The position numbers and the translations under genes were made by a program. Under the pieces are notes generated by a model. It did no database searches. It had not been told where the DNA came from and saw only the letters and a program-made list of their open reading frames with translations. 64,000 bases of DNA from positions 28,576,355 to 28,640,354 of the forward strand of contig CM059571.1 of the NCBI GenBank assembly GCA_030386875.1, given 5' to 3'. Source of the stretch: Morinoia aosen (taxonomy: Eukaryota; Arthropoda; Malacostraca; Amphipoda; Talitridae). Within the stretch, counting starts at the first letter, position 1. Every line of letters begins with the position of its first letter. Below are positions 35,501 to 45,085 of the stretch, piece by piece.

Positions 35501-36674
35501 AGTGGATTTCCCGGCGGTGACAACGAAGCGGAGAGCTTTGTCCACCGTAGCAAAATTATTCGATCCCTTAGGATTGATGTTACCTGTGACCGTGGGAGGT
35601 AAGAGCCTTATGCGCAAAATTCATAAGGAAAAATTAGGCTGGGATGATGACTTGCCAGTAGATTTGAAAAATGAAGGAGAAAAATTAGTTAAAAATTACA
35701 AAAATCTTGCGGAAATTGATTTTCCTCGAAAAGTATTGAGCCAAAATTCAGAGACCGAATTATATATTTTTGCAGACGCTAGTAAAGAATTGTACGGTTT
35801 CTGTGCTTATGCTGTTGAGTTATGGAATTTGCGGCAGAGTAATTTAATTTTTGCCAAGGCAAAAGTCGCTCCAGTTAAAACCAAATCTTTGCCAACTCTA
35901 GAATTACTAGGAGTTTTTCTGGCCCTAAAATGTTTGCCTCTTATTCTAGATTCTCTCTCTGCTGCCGTAGTAAAAAAAATTATAATTGTAACAGATTCGC
36001 AAATTGTGCTTCAGTGGGTGCTATCTAATACCGTAAAAACCAAAAATGCTTTCGCAAAAAATAGGATCCACGATATCACTTTGTTTCGTGAGTCGATTCT
36101 CAAAGACTACAATGTAGAATGTAAATTTAAGTACATCTCTTCCATTCACAACCCAGCAGATATGCTAACGAGACCTATGTCGGGAAATGAATTTTGTAAA
36201 AAATTGAAGTTCTGGCAGAATGGCCCTGGTTTCTTGTCCCAGGGTTTGGAGCACTGGCCCAGTGGAGGTCTGGCGTGTCTGTCTGATAGAAGCAGAAATT
36301 TGACTGCTTTCGCTTGCACTGAAGTTTGTGGGAGCGATCCTATCATACCTGTAAACAAGTTTTCTAATTTAAACAAGCTCTTGAGAGTGACCGCTTTAGT
36401 TTTCAAATTTATTGCTAAACTGAGGAAGTCTTCTCATGACCCAAGGCAGGAAGCTAAGCTGTACTGGATCAAACATATCCAGTCAGAAAAATTCGAAAGA
36501 GAGATTGCCTTTTTAAGAGACTCTCCTAATGCTAAGGATATTCCTCCTTTAATTAATAGTTTGAATTTATTTCTTGACGAAGATGCCTTGCTGCGATCGA
36601 AAGGTAGAATTGCCAAGAGCTCGTACCTAGGCTATGATCTGAAGAACCCTGTGTTATTGCCCTGTGTTGCTTGA
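32559..36674 (+). CDS. gag-pol: BEL/Pao Gag-Pol polyprotein, up to RNase H
   Basis: The reading frame opens at 32421 inside the LTR, but the ATG at 32559 (MADFGPKVQELNKK) is the more likely start, as it lies outside the LTR. Domains in order: coiled, charged Gag N-terminus; Gag region with FSGEGSSSIEYFNF (DUF1759-like, near 32935); three Cys/His clusters (about 33606-33820, CKFC..H..C, CTLC..H..C, CYLC..H..C); aspartic protease CLIDTGSQRSYVS (about 33930); RT with ISDIKQAFLQV (about 35040) and FYVDNLFF (about 35262), a YVDN form of the YxDD box known in Pao-type RTs; RNase H with FADASKELYG, TLELLGVFLAL and VTDSQIVLQW. It ends at a TGA (36672-36674) shortly after the RNase H and connecting region, cutting off the integrase. 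Confidence 0.88.
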   Translation: MADFGPKVQELNKKRTVFKRKITLSLQKAESLQGQEFQSCRQTIDEYLRSVSDIDDRINETILTKDEKLSEDIIDELDKQTEYKLSVVTMLNNYSKKLEQDTSVSSPKLTGDHFDLKLPHLVCQTFSGEGSSSIEYFNFITQFNNVIGLRANLSGASKFTYLKSYLKGYALKVIQHLQVTDENYKVALGLLKTEFLNENALTDDLFKKLLTLKPKFDKTYLETKLYINEVRCVLSDLKHYGKDLIHDSSCKAFLSHIVFNKLPVPFKQELARKLNDNYPDLSAIFDNYVEIIHTLNMRGAVIPASAEPAGTSFDRGAKPKNSGVQPVWEKKFVSRTASATPVTKHESRKACKFCLNPNHSMFKCNKYVTHEQRVDRCRVLKLCTLCTSSKHDAGNCFSKLNFPCYLCSSLNHVAAMCAKFKTKVETNCCLSSNQNPSSFLLPTITVELRRGPLKTKVRCLIDTGSQRSYVSSRALARINFPLGDSSEDYLIDTFLSSGVKRFSEASLAVDYADGLGYFQLPFLISEDFALTHKVPNLELAISNLRRSHKFADEAFSVSRVKEENTLEALLGVDAIQFFKEFTLINCDGGFAFNYVGGIIPFGNVENFLSAAQLRECFANAKSELEGFNDTIVNFVLDPPGSHFDPLGSVLEDSSVEGNLDNLFKVESLGIKGSESEYDKRHIEEFSETIEVKDGKYHVVLPWYSDKISQVKSNFAVAKSVLNRVHNKLISDGLYESYNAVFQQQLNDGILEEINLDIINVNDHVWIPHRPVVKTDQQTTTKVRPVLNCSLKIGDSPSLNESAYPGVDLLRNLVKLLNLIRFDEYLVISDIKQAFLQVKLAVESDQNKFSIVWFDPSGSLKAYRYTTLVFGFISSPFLLNYLIKRIVSKYPYDECSQILGNNFYVDNLFFTGNDPVQLSRLYEDCCSRMLSGGFELRSWVSNSADLQYRFESDQVVAAHNEKYEKVLGYRYFRETDNLRVAEVDFPAVTTKRRALSTVAKLFDPLGLMLPVTVGGKSLMRKIHKEKLGWDDDLPVDLKNEGEKLVKNYKNLAEIDFPRKVLSQNSETELYIFADASKELYGFCAYAVELWNLRQSNLIFAKAKVAPVKTKSLPTLELLGVFLALKCLPLILDSLSAAVVKKIIIVTDSQIVLQWVLSNTVKTKNAFAKNRIHDITLFRESILKDYNVECKFKYISSIHNPADMLTRPMSGNEFCKKLKFWQNGPGFLSQGLEHWPSGGLACLSDRSRNLTAFACTEVCGSDPIIPVNKFSNLNKLLRVTALVFKFIAKLRKSSHDPRQEAKLYWIKHIQSEKFEREIAFLRDSPNAKDIPPLINSLNLFLDEDALLRSKGRIAKSSYLGYDLKNPVLLPCVA

Positions 36675-37906
36675 CCGATTTGTTTATATGGGATGCGCAC
36701 CTTAAGTGTAAGCATTTGGGAGTTTCATCAACTCTGACGGCTCTGCGTAACATGGGACTATGGGTGCCTAAGGGCAGAGTTTCCGTAAAAAAAGTGCTTT
36801 CGAAGTGCATTACGTGTAAGAAGTTTAACTCGGTTGCTTTTCGTTATCCCAAGCGAACAGATTACGTCGCTGATCGCGTTAATTTCATTAAGCCTTTCCA
36901 ACACACTGGAATAGACTTCACTGGTCATATTAGCGTAAATCTTAATGGGACAGTTACTAAAATGTACATCCTAGTTTTTACGTGCCTCAATATCAGAGCA
37001 ATCCACTTAGAATTGCTACAGAGCATGTCTACTTTAGCGTTTCTTCAGGCTTTCATTAAATTTTGTAATTTCTACTGTGTGCCAAACACTCTGTACAGCG
37101 ATAACGCTACTTCGTTCATAAATGCTGCGAAGATTCTGAACGAGTCTTCGGTTGAGGATGATGTGTCGGAATATCTTGCGCGTAACCAAATTAAACACTT
37201 GAAAATTCCGTTATACTCGGCGTGGGCTGGAAACTCGTGGGAACGTATGATAAGGGTTATAAAAAGCTGTATGTTCAAAAGCATTGGGCGTAAAACTCTA
37301 GATTATTTCCAAATGACTTCGTTACTGAGCGACATTCAAAATTCAATAAATTCTAGGCCTCTAACTTACACGGATGCGGACGATTTGAGTGCAGAACCGT
37401 TAACTCCAAATTCATTTCTAAAGTGTGATACGGGGAAAACTTTTTTGTTCGGTTCCATGGAAGGTTCTGAACTTACCTTTCCTAATCGCAAAGAGTTAGT
37501 CTCTTCTCTGGCAAAGAGAGAAGAAATTTTGGAAAATTTTAAAACTCGTTGGTACGAAGACTATTTGTTATCGCTGCGTGAAGCTGGGAAAGATCTGTAC
37601 CAGATTGAATGGACAGATAGACTACAGGTAGGAGATATCGTACTAATAAATTCGCCTGTAAAAAGTAGGCCTCATTGGCAGATGGGGCGTATCACAGAAT
37701 TGCTTACTGGCAGAGATGGTAAAACTAGATGTGTAAAGGTGCTGAGGCCTGATAGGTCTGAGGGAGTGCATTCTGTGAATTTATTGTATCCATTAGAGTT
37801 GTCTCTTTCAGAGCCTCATTCCGTCCAGCCAGTAGACCATGTCAAACTAAAACGACCCGTTCGGGCTTCTGCGGTAAGGTGTAAAGAGCTTCTCAAAAGC
37901 AATTGA
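36671..37906 (+). CDS. pol: BEL/Pao integrase, in a shifted frame
   Basis: 411 residues in the -1 frame relative to the preceding ORF; its open frame overlaps that ORF's last bases, and its first codon here is a formal TTG. The zinc finger has H10, H15, C46 and C49. The catalytic triad is D82 (HTGIDFTG), D144 (LYSDNATSF) and E191 (GNSWERM). A C-terminal module with LQVGDIVLINSPV and HSVNLLYPLEL matches the DUF5641-like tail of BEL/Pao integrases. Integrase joins the cDNA to host DNA. In relatives it is part of one Gag-Pol frame, so this is most likely a one-base deletion near 36663-36672 in an otherwise young element. Confidence 0.85.
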   Translation: MTDLFIWDAHLKCKHLGVSSTLTALRNMGLWVPKGRVSVKKVLSKCITCKKFNSVAFRYPKRTDYVADRVNFIKPFQHTGIDFTGHISVNLNGTVTKMYILVFTCLNIRAIHLELLQSMSTLAFLQAFIKFCNFYCVPNTLYSDNATSFINAAKILNESSVEDDVSEYLARNQIKHLKIPLYSAWAGNSWERMIRVIKSCMFKSIGRKTLDYFQMTSLLSDIQNSINSRPLTYTDADDLSAEPLTPNSFLKCDTGKTFLFGSMEGSELTFPNRKELVSSLAKREEILENFKTRWYEDYLLSLREAGKDLYQIEWTDRLQVGDIVLINSPVKSRPHWQMGRITELLTGRDGKTRCVKVLRPDRSEGVHSVNLLYPLELSLSEPHSVQPVDHVKLKRPVRASAVRCKELLKSN

Positions 37907-37935
37907 GATCGCTTTTTCTCGCGCCCGCGGGAATA

Positions 37936-39230
37936 TGTAAGAAATTTGAATTTAAAATGTTTTTTTTCATGGAAAAGTCGCTAATTTTCTTAGAGAGCAA
38001 TTTCGCTAAAGTTGCGGCTTGTGGCAACACTAACCTCGACAGGTGCCTTGTCTGTGACAAATGAGATTGAATTGAACCGCGCTGTGAGGAGGGTCTTGGC
38101 CTCTTGTGCGTAGCACCTGTCAGGGAGTATGTGATCGCCTTTTCTTTACTACTTTAATTTGTGATTGCAATCGCGTTTTCTGTTCTTTTTGTTCAGTTAT
38201 TTATCTTGCATGTTCGCAACCTCTTTTCTATACCTCTTAAACTACGCGGTCCTTGTGACTTTAAACTACTTGGTCCTTGTGACTCTTAAACTACTTGGTC
38301 CTTGTGACTCTTAAACTACTTGGTCCTTGTGACTCTTAAACTACTTGGTCCTTGTGACTCTTAAACTACTTGGTCCTTGTGACTCTTAAACTACTTGGTC
38401 CTTGTGACTCTTAAACTACTTGGTCCTTGTGACTCTTAAACTACTTGGTCCTTGTGACTCTTAAACTACTTGGTCCTTGTAACTCTTAAACTACTTGGTC
38501 CTTGTGACTCTTAAACTACTCGGTCCTTGTGACTCTTAAACTACTCGGTCCTTGTGACCTTAAACTATTTTCACTATCATACTACCCGTGGCTCTACGGT
38601 GCCCTCTTGAAATAATAAGTGATTTAGGCACTATTTCAAGGTGAGCCGGTGTTAATATGAGATTTTCTATATGCGTAAAATGTGAAAAGGTTCTAGTTTT
38701 CTGTTGTGGCTTTTTGTTCTCCCTCAGAATCCTTTGGCGAGCGTGATCTGGATGGGAGGCTCCTTTTAAGAGGCCACTTTTTTTTGGGTTTACCAAACCT
38801 AACTTCTCTTCTCCAGCGTGTGTTTCATCTCCAAATTTTATTTCTTCGATTCTGGGTAGTACCTAGGTTCGTATGTGAATACAAATAAAACTTTCTAATA
38901 ATGAAGTCAAAGTGTTATATGATCTGACGCGGTGGTACCTCATTTAAATCACTAATTCATTCCTCCTTATTAAATTGCAGTTCTGTGTTGGGATGGGAGG
39001 TGCCGGAACTATAATGGCCTCCAGTTCTCCTTGTTAAGCCTCATGACGTAACAAGATACGCCGTAAAACTCGTTAGGTCTCCTGCCACTATGAAGACCAT
39101 TTAATTCTGTGAATTCTCCCAAGTAGAAGTTTACCGTTGACAATTTTGTCGTGTTGTAAAAGTTTGAATTATTAAAAGTTCGAGTTCTTCTGTGCGTTAT
39201 TTCCTGTGTTCTGGTTAAAAAAATCCTACA
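37936..39230 (+). repeat. 3' LTR of the BEL/Pao element
   Basis: 1295 bp and almost identical to the 5' LTR. It is preceded by a GC-rich stretch GCGCCCGCGGGAATA, the likely plus-strand priming region, and followed by the target duplication gtcc. Confidence 0.93.
38237..38560. repeat. 25-bp minisatellite in the 3' LTR, 13 copies
   Basis: The same unit and copy number as in the 5' LTR, with one private change (TTGTAACTC instead of TTGTGACTC near 38480). Confidence 0.95.
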
Positions 39231-39396
39231 GTCCAGACCAGGTGATTAACGGTTTATTCAATAAAATACTGTGCAAATACTAAAAAAATGAAAAAATAAT
39301 TATTATGCCATTTAAAAAAGCGTAAAGGAAAGAAGTATTTGTGAAGCGTAGGACAATCATCGATTTTCTTATTTTCGTTGCCTAAACATTGTCAAT

Positions 39397-40003
39397 TAGA
39401 TCGCAGTACACAATTTTTCTTCTATTCACTTTCGGGGCAAATGAATATTTAACGAGTTATAGCGGTAGGTTTAGTTTCATCTTTGATGACGAATGTGCTC
39501 GAATAAACAGCTACTCGTCGATTTTCGAATTTTTGTTGCTTGAATCATGACAATAACATCGAAATAAAGTACTTTTCTTCTATACACCTTATGCGGCAAA
39601 TGAGTATTTTAAGAGTTATAGCGGTAGGATTTATTTTTTGCGCGATTGAGCTCTTAAAGTACGTTTAAGTACTTTGTAGTTTATTATTTGCAGGGCCTGT
39701 GGAGCCTGAACCCACTTCTGGGATCTTTTAGTTAATAACACAATAGAAATTATCACTCAAAAAAAACAAGTTAGAGCTTTATGTTAACTTTCGTTTTAGA
39801 TGCCGAGAACGGGCTCGATGATTCGAGGGCGTTCGATGGCAGCGTCCATTGCAGTGTTGCCAGACGCCGCGCTCGATAAATTACTTCCCGCTTCAAACAC
39901 TGGAGTTGCGGTAACTAATTTAGTGCTATAACTTGTTAAATACTCATTTGCACCCGAAAGTGCATTGAAAAAAATTGTTTATTTCAATCTAATTAACTAT
40001 GTT
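39397..40003. mobile_element. Foldback element with ~80-bp inverted ends
   Basis: A left block with AATTAGAT, ACAATTTTTCTTC, CACTTTCGGGGCAAATGAAT and AACGAGTTATAGC (about 39395-39465) is matched in inverted order at about 39925-40003. A second direct copy of the inner part (CGGCAAATGAGTATTTTAAGAGTTATAGCGGTAGG) lies at 39590-39630. There is no coding capacity. Exact ends and target duplication are not clear. Confidence 0.5.
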
Positions 40004-40087
40004 AATTCCCAGAGAAAATTGGAATCCCGAGAACACAGGATGGAAACATCTTCGTATTTAACCCCGTTTTGAAATTTCCTTTTGTCA

Positions 40088-40906
40088 TGTAGTGTTCTCC
40101 CTCAGGCTGCTTAACACTCCGGGCAGACTATGTAAATATCTTTAGACTTTGTGGTATCTATGCCCGAAGTGAGTGCCTGAGTTGCAAACGAACCCGACAG
40201 GATAAGGAATACACAACTGGAATAAAGGCCGTATTATTGAGAAGATCGCCGACAGTATGGCACATGAGGTAAATGTTTACAGGCAGGTTGTATAGTACAC
40301 AAGGACGACTTGGAGGACCGACGGTTGTCGGTAAGTCGCGTTGTGCGTGCCGTGGCGTAGCGGTGCCGTCGAGGTGGCGATGGAGGCCGAGAGGCTACTG
40401 CTTGCTGAGCAGCCGAGACTAGTGAATGTCGGAGTCACTGCGCGGAGAGTCGCAGGGAGAAGTCTTGTGTGAGCTGCTGTGAGGAGGCTCGCTGGAAGGC
40501 TTGTGTGAGCCGTTGCAGTGACGAGGCTCGCAGGAAGAAGACTTCTGTGAATATCAGGGTTTCTGCGAGTGCACTGAGTGAGCTGTGCGAGCTGTGCGAA
40601 CTGAACTGCGCATAGCGCGCAGCTCGTTATATAGGGCTGGTAGCGACCGCACTGAACCGAGCTAGCCTCTGGTTAGCCGGCTCGGGGTGGCGCTTTTGAA
40701 GCAGTTGAGACTGAGCTAAGCGTACGTGAGTGATACGAGGTGTTGCCTGGCTGCTCGGTGCGCGCGGTTTGTAGAGGCTTGGTCCGCCACCCCAGCGCCA
40801 GATCTCATCGCTGATTGGTTGTTTGGCCGGATCACTTCGTGGCTGTAAGGTGGCGCTTATGAGCTTGTGTGGTGGTGAGCGCGCACAGCTAGATGGAACC
40901 ACCACA
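40088..40906 (-). mobile_element. Solo LTR
   Basis: On the plus strand the segment starts TGTAGTGTTCTCC (40088) and ends ACCACCACA (40906); it is bounded by gtca at 40084-40087 and 40907-40910. TGT...ACA ends plus a 4-bp duplication are what a lone LTR leaves after recombination between its two LTRs. It is distinctly GC-rich in 40330-40900. A TATATAAC box on the minus strand (40626-40633) suggests transcription in that direction. It matches none of the LTRs of the other elements here. The ORF at 40627-40911 is a shadow. Confidence 0.6.
40626..40633 (-). promoter_or_regulatory. TATA box in the solo LTR
   Basis: The minus strand reads CCTATATAACGAG here, a good TATA box about 275 bases inside the LTR on the minus strand. 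It is the basis for the orientation assigned to the LTR. Confidence 0.45.
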
Positions 40907-40910
40907 GTCA

Positions 40911-41461
40911 AATACTAGTCGTTTAAGATCACCTAGTCACATCTTGCCTCTTGCATGTCTGGTCCTAATAATGTAACTTGCCATGGGTAACATAACCGAT
41001 CTTCAGTCTGCCCTTAAATCGTTTTGTCGAATACATTGTTAAATAAAGCCGATTTATTTTATATTGAAAAAATACAGCATCAAACATCGAGTAATTATCT
41101 CATTGATCGGTCTCATGCGAAACTAGGTTAAGTGAATTATGTTAAACATAATTTTACACCTTAGAATAACGTGATGGTCGGATGCCCTAGAAGTCGCTGA
41201 ACTTGTTTCGGGCCCACAGGTAGCTATACTCTAGTTTGACCATTGTACTAGACTTGAGATTATTATTCTACCTCTGTATCACCTGTGGTAAATAAATTGT
41301 TTCAAATTGTTTAAACGTTTAGGCCCCGAAAATTGGGAAATCGATGATTGCCCTACCCTTCACATTTACCAGGAGAGATGTACATCCAAGCTAGCAGAAA
41401 CACTACTCAATGACTCACAAGATTGCCAACATTCCTCCTTTTGGTACGTTTTTACTGTGTG
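40911..41461. other. Non-coding spacer
   Basis: AT-rich spacer between the solo LTR and the next element; no feature recognised. Confidence 0.4.
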
Positions 41462-41466
41462 GTTAG

Positions 41467-41747
41467 TGTTGGCTTACCTTTAACGTTGCTGGTGGCCGAC
41501 ACCAACAGCAACCGCAAAACAGCTGCCACAGCTGTTTCACCTTCCGCGTTCTCCCAAAGACACGGAAGCAAGGCACTGCCTCCCTTACACAGGTACCGAT
41601 TGAAGCGAAGAGAAGACCAACGAAGAACGAAAGCACGCGCGTCTGCACTCCACCGTTTCCATAAGCACACTGCCGATGCGGGGCGGCAGCGAGCCGAGGC
41701 GGTTGCGACATAGTACGACAACTGCCAAAACGTACGACAACCCCACA
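41467..41747 (-). repeat. 3' LTR of the GC-rich element
   Basis: 281 bp, matching 46588-46859. It is preceded on the minus strand by GAAACTGGGGGAGA, the polypurine tract. ORFs on both strands at 41423-41748 are shadows of the LTR. Confidence 0.9.
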
Positions 41748-41761
41748 TCTCCCCCAGTTTC
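41748..41761 (-). promoter_or_regulatory. Polypurine tract of the GC-rich element
   Basis: The minus strand reads GAAACTGGGGGAGA directly before the 3' LTR start TGTGGGG. This is the expected primer site for plus-strand DNA synthesis in an LTR element. Confidence 0.7.
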
Positions 41762-41786
41762 CCAGGAAACTAGCGTGGCGGGGTGC

Positions 41787-42518
41787 CTAGAACTCGTACT
41801 CGTTTAGGTACGAGGGACGCCGTCGCTCACGGCGTGACCGCCTCAATGGCGCCGGCTCCCCCTGGTGCTGCTCCGCCTCTCTGTCGATAGCGGCAGGCTC
41901 CTCGCCCTCTTCTTCAGGGGAATCTTCACTCGACGCGTTATCTGCCGCCGGCACCACTGGCGCCGCGTTTAGTGCGTCAACAACCACTCTCTCGGGCAAC
42001 GCAAGAGGAGCTGCACCACCGCCACCACCTCCACCGAAGCTAACTGCTTCGGGCTCCGCAGCGCCATCAACGCCCCTATGATTCTCGGGAACACGGCCCC
42101 GTTCACCACCAATCCGCCGTCTCCTGACGTCGCGCACATGCCTAGGCATGCCGTCTACGCAGACTACGTACTTTGACACGACGCTGGTGACCTCACCAGA
42201 CATCCAATGCTTCGTGCAAGAAGGCAGTGGGGGTTTCACCCAAACCTCATCACCAACAGCAAAACTGTTGTGCGCGCAGTCATCACTCACCCGACGATTG
42301 ATATCGAATGGCACTCGCCAACGATATCGGAATATACCGCTCGAAGGGACTGAGCCAGCCCCAGTGTCCTTCCGGGGCGTCACATTGTACCAAAATGTAG
42401 CCTCTTCAGGAGTGATACCTCCCCTGGCGGCGATCCTCTTGATCGTCCGGTGATTTCTCTCAACGATCCTGTTGCCGCTCGGGGCGTAGGCGGCACGGAA
42501 TCGCAGTGAAATCCCCAC
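41787..42518 (-). pseudogene. pol: Pol part 4: integrase C-terminal part
   Basis: Continues the integrase after the frameshift. The catalytic Glu is in GNRIVERNHRTIKRIAAR. A C-terminal module follows (FAVGDEVWVKPP...TSVVSKYVVCVDGMPRHVRDVRRR), then an acidic, Gly/Ala/Glu-rich linker and a basic tail RRSRRERRRPSYLNEYEF. Such basic tails end many Gypsy-type Pol proteins. The stop is just before the polypurine tract and 3' LTR. Confidence 0.82.
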
Positions 42519-43966
42519 GCATCAGCGAACTGCCCCACAGTCGCTGATCGGAACGCCGTAGAATTGTCCAGTAACAACTCGTCACACGGCCCTCGCTCAA
42601 TTACGACCTCACGCAAATGAGCGACGATGCTCACTGCAGACTCATTCAGCAGTCGTCTCCAGATGGCGAACCGCGAGGGTCCACAGTCAACCATGGACAA
42701 GTAGAGCTTGTTGCCATAATGGGTTACGTCAACCGCAACCCGGCGCCAACTCTCCTCCACAGACAGACCCCCTCGCTCCACGAGATTTTCCTCCCGCATC
42801 ACAGGATCGATCTGCTGGCAGGCCTCGCATTCAGCCAGCTCACGCTTCACCTGTTCGCGCGACAGATCACTACGGATCTGACGCGCCAAATAGAACGTCC
42901 GATCGATGCCCAAAAGATGCGGCAGATGAGCCGCCCAGATGGCATCCTCGAGACTCTCCCCAGTGGCAAGAACGGCAGACACCTCTGCGACGGCTCCATC
43001 ACCATAGCGGTAACTTAGCCACCCCTTAGGTACCCTGGTCAGCTGGTCGGCCTTGTTCTCGATCGTCGAGACGAAGCGAACAGACACGACCAGACCATGC
43101 TCAGCGATCGTCTCACGGATCACCCCAAGACGTCGCTTCACGAGCATCTCCGCCGCGCCCTTCGTGCGAACACGATTGCGGCCGTCGACAGTGTTATCCA
43201 TCCATGTGACGACTGTCCGGGAATCACTGGCGACCGTGAAGGTCTTAAAACCCCACGCAATCGTCAAATTGATACCCCGCGCCACCGCCTCCAACTCGGC
43301 CACATTGATATGCAGGTGGTCTGACTCTTTTCGGAGCCAAAACGCATCCTCCACAATGCGGCCATCGACCTGAAGGGCCACACCGACGGCGAGGGAGCTG
43401 GCATCAGCCCACACGGTAACCATACCATGCGGGTCGACACCCCACACGCCCCCAACAGGGCCTTCCCGACGAGCCCGCGCCAAAAGCTCCGCAGCCCACG
43501 AGCTGACAGAACCGTCAACCGAGTCATCCCAAGAGCCACTGCACCCCAGCCGTTTCAAAAAACTGCAACAAGGACGCAGCCACCCCGCCACGGGGTAATG
43601 GCCGACTAACCGACCGCAAAAGGAAAACAGCCCTCTCTTCGTTAAGCCGACATTCACCGAACCAAACTCGGAGAGAGCAGTCCCCCGCGACATCCGAAGA
43701 TGTCCGTTGGAATCTTTCCGTAAATAAATTCCCAACAGCCGGCCTCCATCCAGGCTCTCAGGCTCCTTCGCCGCAAGTCCGTACCGCGCCAGATGCTCCC
43801 GGAGCTCCTGCGCGCTGATAATGGACTCACAAACCCCCATATCATCGATGTAGTGGTCCGTCCCTCGACGAACGCGGTCGTCAAGACCGACCAACTTTTT
43901 ACCGTCATGATTCGAGGCGCACACGAGAGGCCGAAGCCTAATCGCGTCAAAGCGTAAGGAACACAC
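42380..43966 (-). pseudogene. pol: Pol part 3: RT palm/thumb, RNase H and integrase core
   Basis: After the shift near 43890-43930 the protein continues with RRGTDHYIDDMGV (RT catalytic YIDD) and a thumb with FCGRLVGHYPVAGWLRP. RNase H has TVWADASSLAVG, NVAELEAVARG and VASDSRTVVTW. The integrase has CEACQQ at the end of its zinc finger, then Asp in VAVDVTHYGNK and Asp in LLLDNSTAF. The third catalytic residue is in the following ORF, because a one-base deletion in a G run near 42515 shifts the frame; the last ~45 residues here are out of frame. Confidence 0.85.
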
Positions 43967-44334
43967 TTAAACTTCACGATCTGGTACCGCCTCAGATCCT
44001 CGGAAACGTGGATCTGCAGGTACGCAGACTTAAGGTCGACAACCTTAAGCTCTCCCCGCAGCTGCCGCCATTTCCGAATCTTGTCGCCACACACAGCGAC
44101 CATGTTATCACCAGTATGACACTTGATAAAGCCGTTCAACTCACGATAATCCATGACCGGACGGACTTTGTCCTTCGTTGTCAGCACGACGGCCAGCAAC
44201 GGAATGACGCCCTGGATGGGGCCATGCCATCGCCTCAACCAACCCTTCGAGATCCAACTCTGAATCTCCGCATCATAGCTCTCACGCACGAGAGGCGCCC
44301 GAGTACATCCGTACTCCGCGATCCGAGTCTGCAA
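43654..44334 (-). pseudogene. pol: Pol part 2: RT fingers and palm start
   Basis: In frame with the protease C-terminal piece across a stop. RT motifs: EIQSWISKGWLRRWHGP, TTKDKVRPVMDYRELN (fingers) and LKVVDLKSAYLQIHVS, where the Asp in VDLKSAY is the first catalytic residue, then RLGFGLSCAPRIM, equivalent to the LPFGL..AP block. Beyond about 43930 the coding passes into another frame, where YIDD lies; the remaining ~230 bases of this ORF are out of frame. Confidence 0.82.
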
Positions 44335-44373
44335 CCCCTCGGGCGGCTTCTCGGACCACCGCCAACTGACGGT

Positions 44374-45085
44374 TCACCGACCGTCAGCGAACCTAGCAAC
44401 AAAATCAGGGTCGACAATCTCGATCGGCGCTGGCGCACCTCTCGACTCCACCGACCCTGCCACCAGGCCGGCTCCCAGCTTGGCACAGGCGAATCCATTG
44501 CTGGACCCCCTACAGCATCCAGCTGACCAGGATCTCCCCCAGTCAACTGCATACTTCGAGTCAGGACCTCTCCTGACGGTGACGCCCCCCATGTGATCAA
44601 TAACATCACTCCCTAGGAGACAGTCCACGCCAAGATTCCCCAGCTCCGGCATGACAAGCGCAGTGACACCAAAGCATATGCCCCTGAAACCCGACTACCA
44701 CACGACAGTGCTTCCCCACATGGGAAGTTCTGCCGTCCGCCGTTAGCAACGGCTGCCCCGGCCGGGGGCGTTGACCCACCACCACCCGCGGACTAACCAC
44801 CGTCCGCTCGCTCCCGGAGTCTACCAGACACCAAGAACAATGCCCATTCAAGATGGCACGAACGACTGGCAACCGACGCCCCGTCGTAACGCCAGTCGCT
44901 CCGAGCGATTCTAGATCGCCCCGCCCCAGCGACACACTCGTGCCGCTCAAGGTCCCTCTCTCCAAAAGGGCGCCGTCACCTCTTTCGGGGAGAGGAGACC
45001 TCCGGTAAGCTCGGCTTACACGGTTTCCATTGAGGAGGACGCGTCGCCCCGACTGGCGTCTTCCGCAGAGAAACCCGACCCACAA
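44374..45085 (-). pseudogene. pol: Pol part 1: aspartic protease, in two frames
   Basis: The first piece (45085 to about 44680) overlaps the end of gag in the -1 frame and contains CSWCLVDSGSERTVVSP with the catalytic DSG. Near 44680, in a run of G, the frame shifts, and the protease C-terminal half continues in 44374-44652 (VMPELGNLGVDCLLGSDVIDHMGG, the LLG(S/A)D strand of retropepsins). That piece ends at a TGA (44374-44376), but the same frame continues straight into the RT ORF, so this is a nonsense mutation. The protease would process Gag-Pol. Confidence 0.78.

Larger units (their letters stand above)
31150..39230 (+). mobile_element. BEL/Pao LTR retrotransposon, young copy
   Basis: Starts TGTAAGAAATTTG at 31150 and ends AATCCTACA at 39230, flanked by gtcc (31146-31149 and 39231-39234). 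The LTRs (1296 and 1295 bp) differ at only about four positions, so it inserted recently. The interior holds one long Gag-Pol frame with the BEL/Pao order: gag, zinc-knuckle region, protease, RT, RNase H. The integrase follows in a second frame. No env is seen. The frame break before the integrase is the only obvious coding lesion. Confidence 0.92.

Noticed and set aside
36671..37906. Integrase ORF as a separate gene with its own start
   Set aside because: It has only a formal TTG start, and its zinc finger directly continues the preceding Pol protein; it is the shifted end of the same gene.
41423..41748. ORFs of 82-98 residues near 41.5 kb, repeated near 46.7 kb
   Set aside because: They fall inside the two LTRs of the GC-rich element and are duplicated only because the LTRs are.
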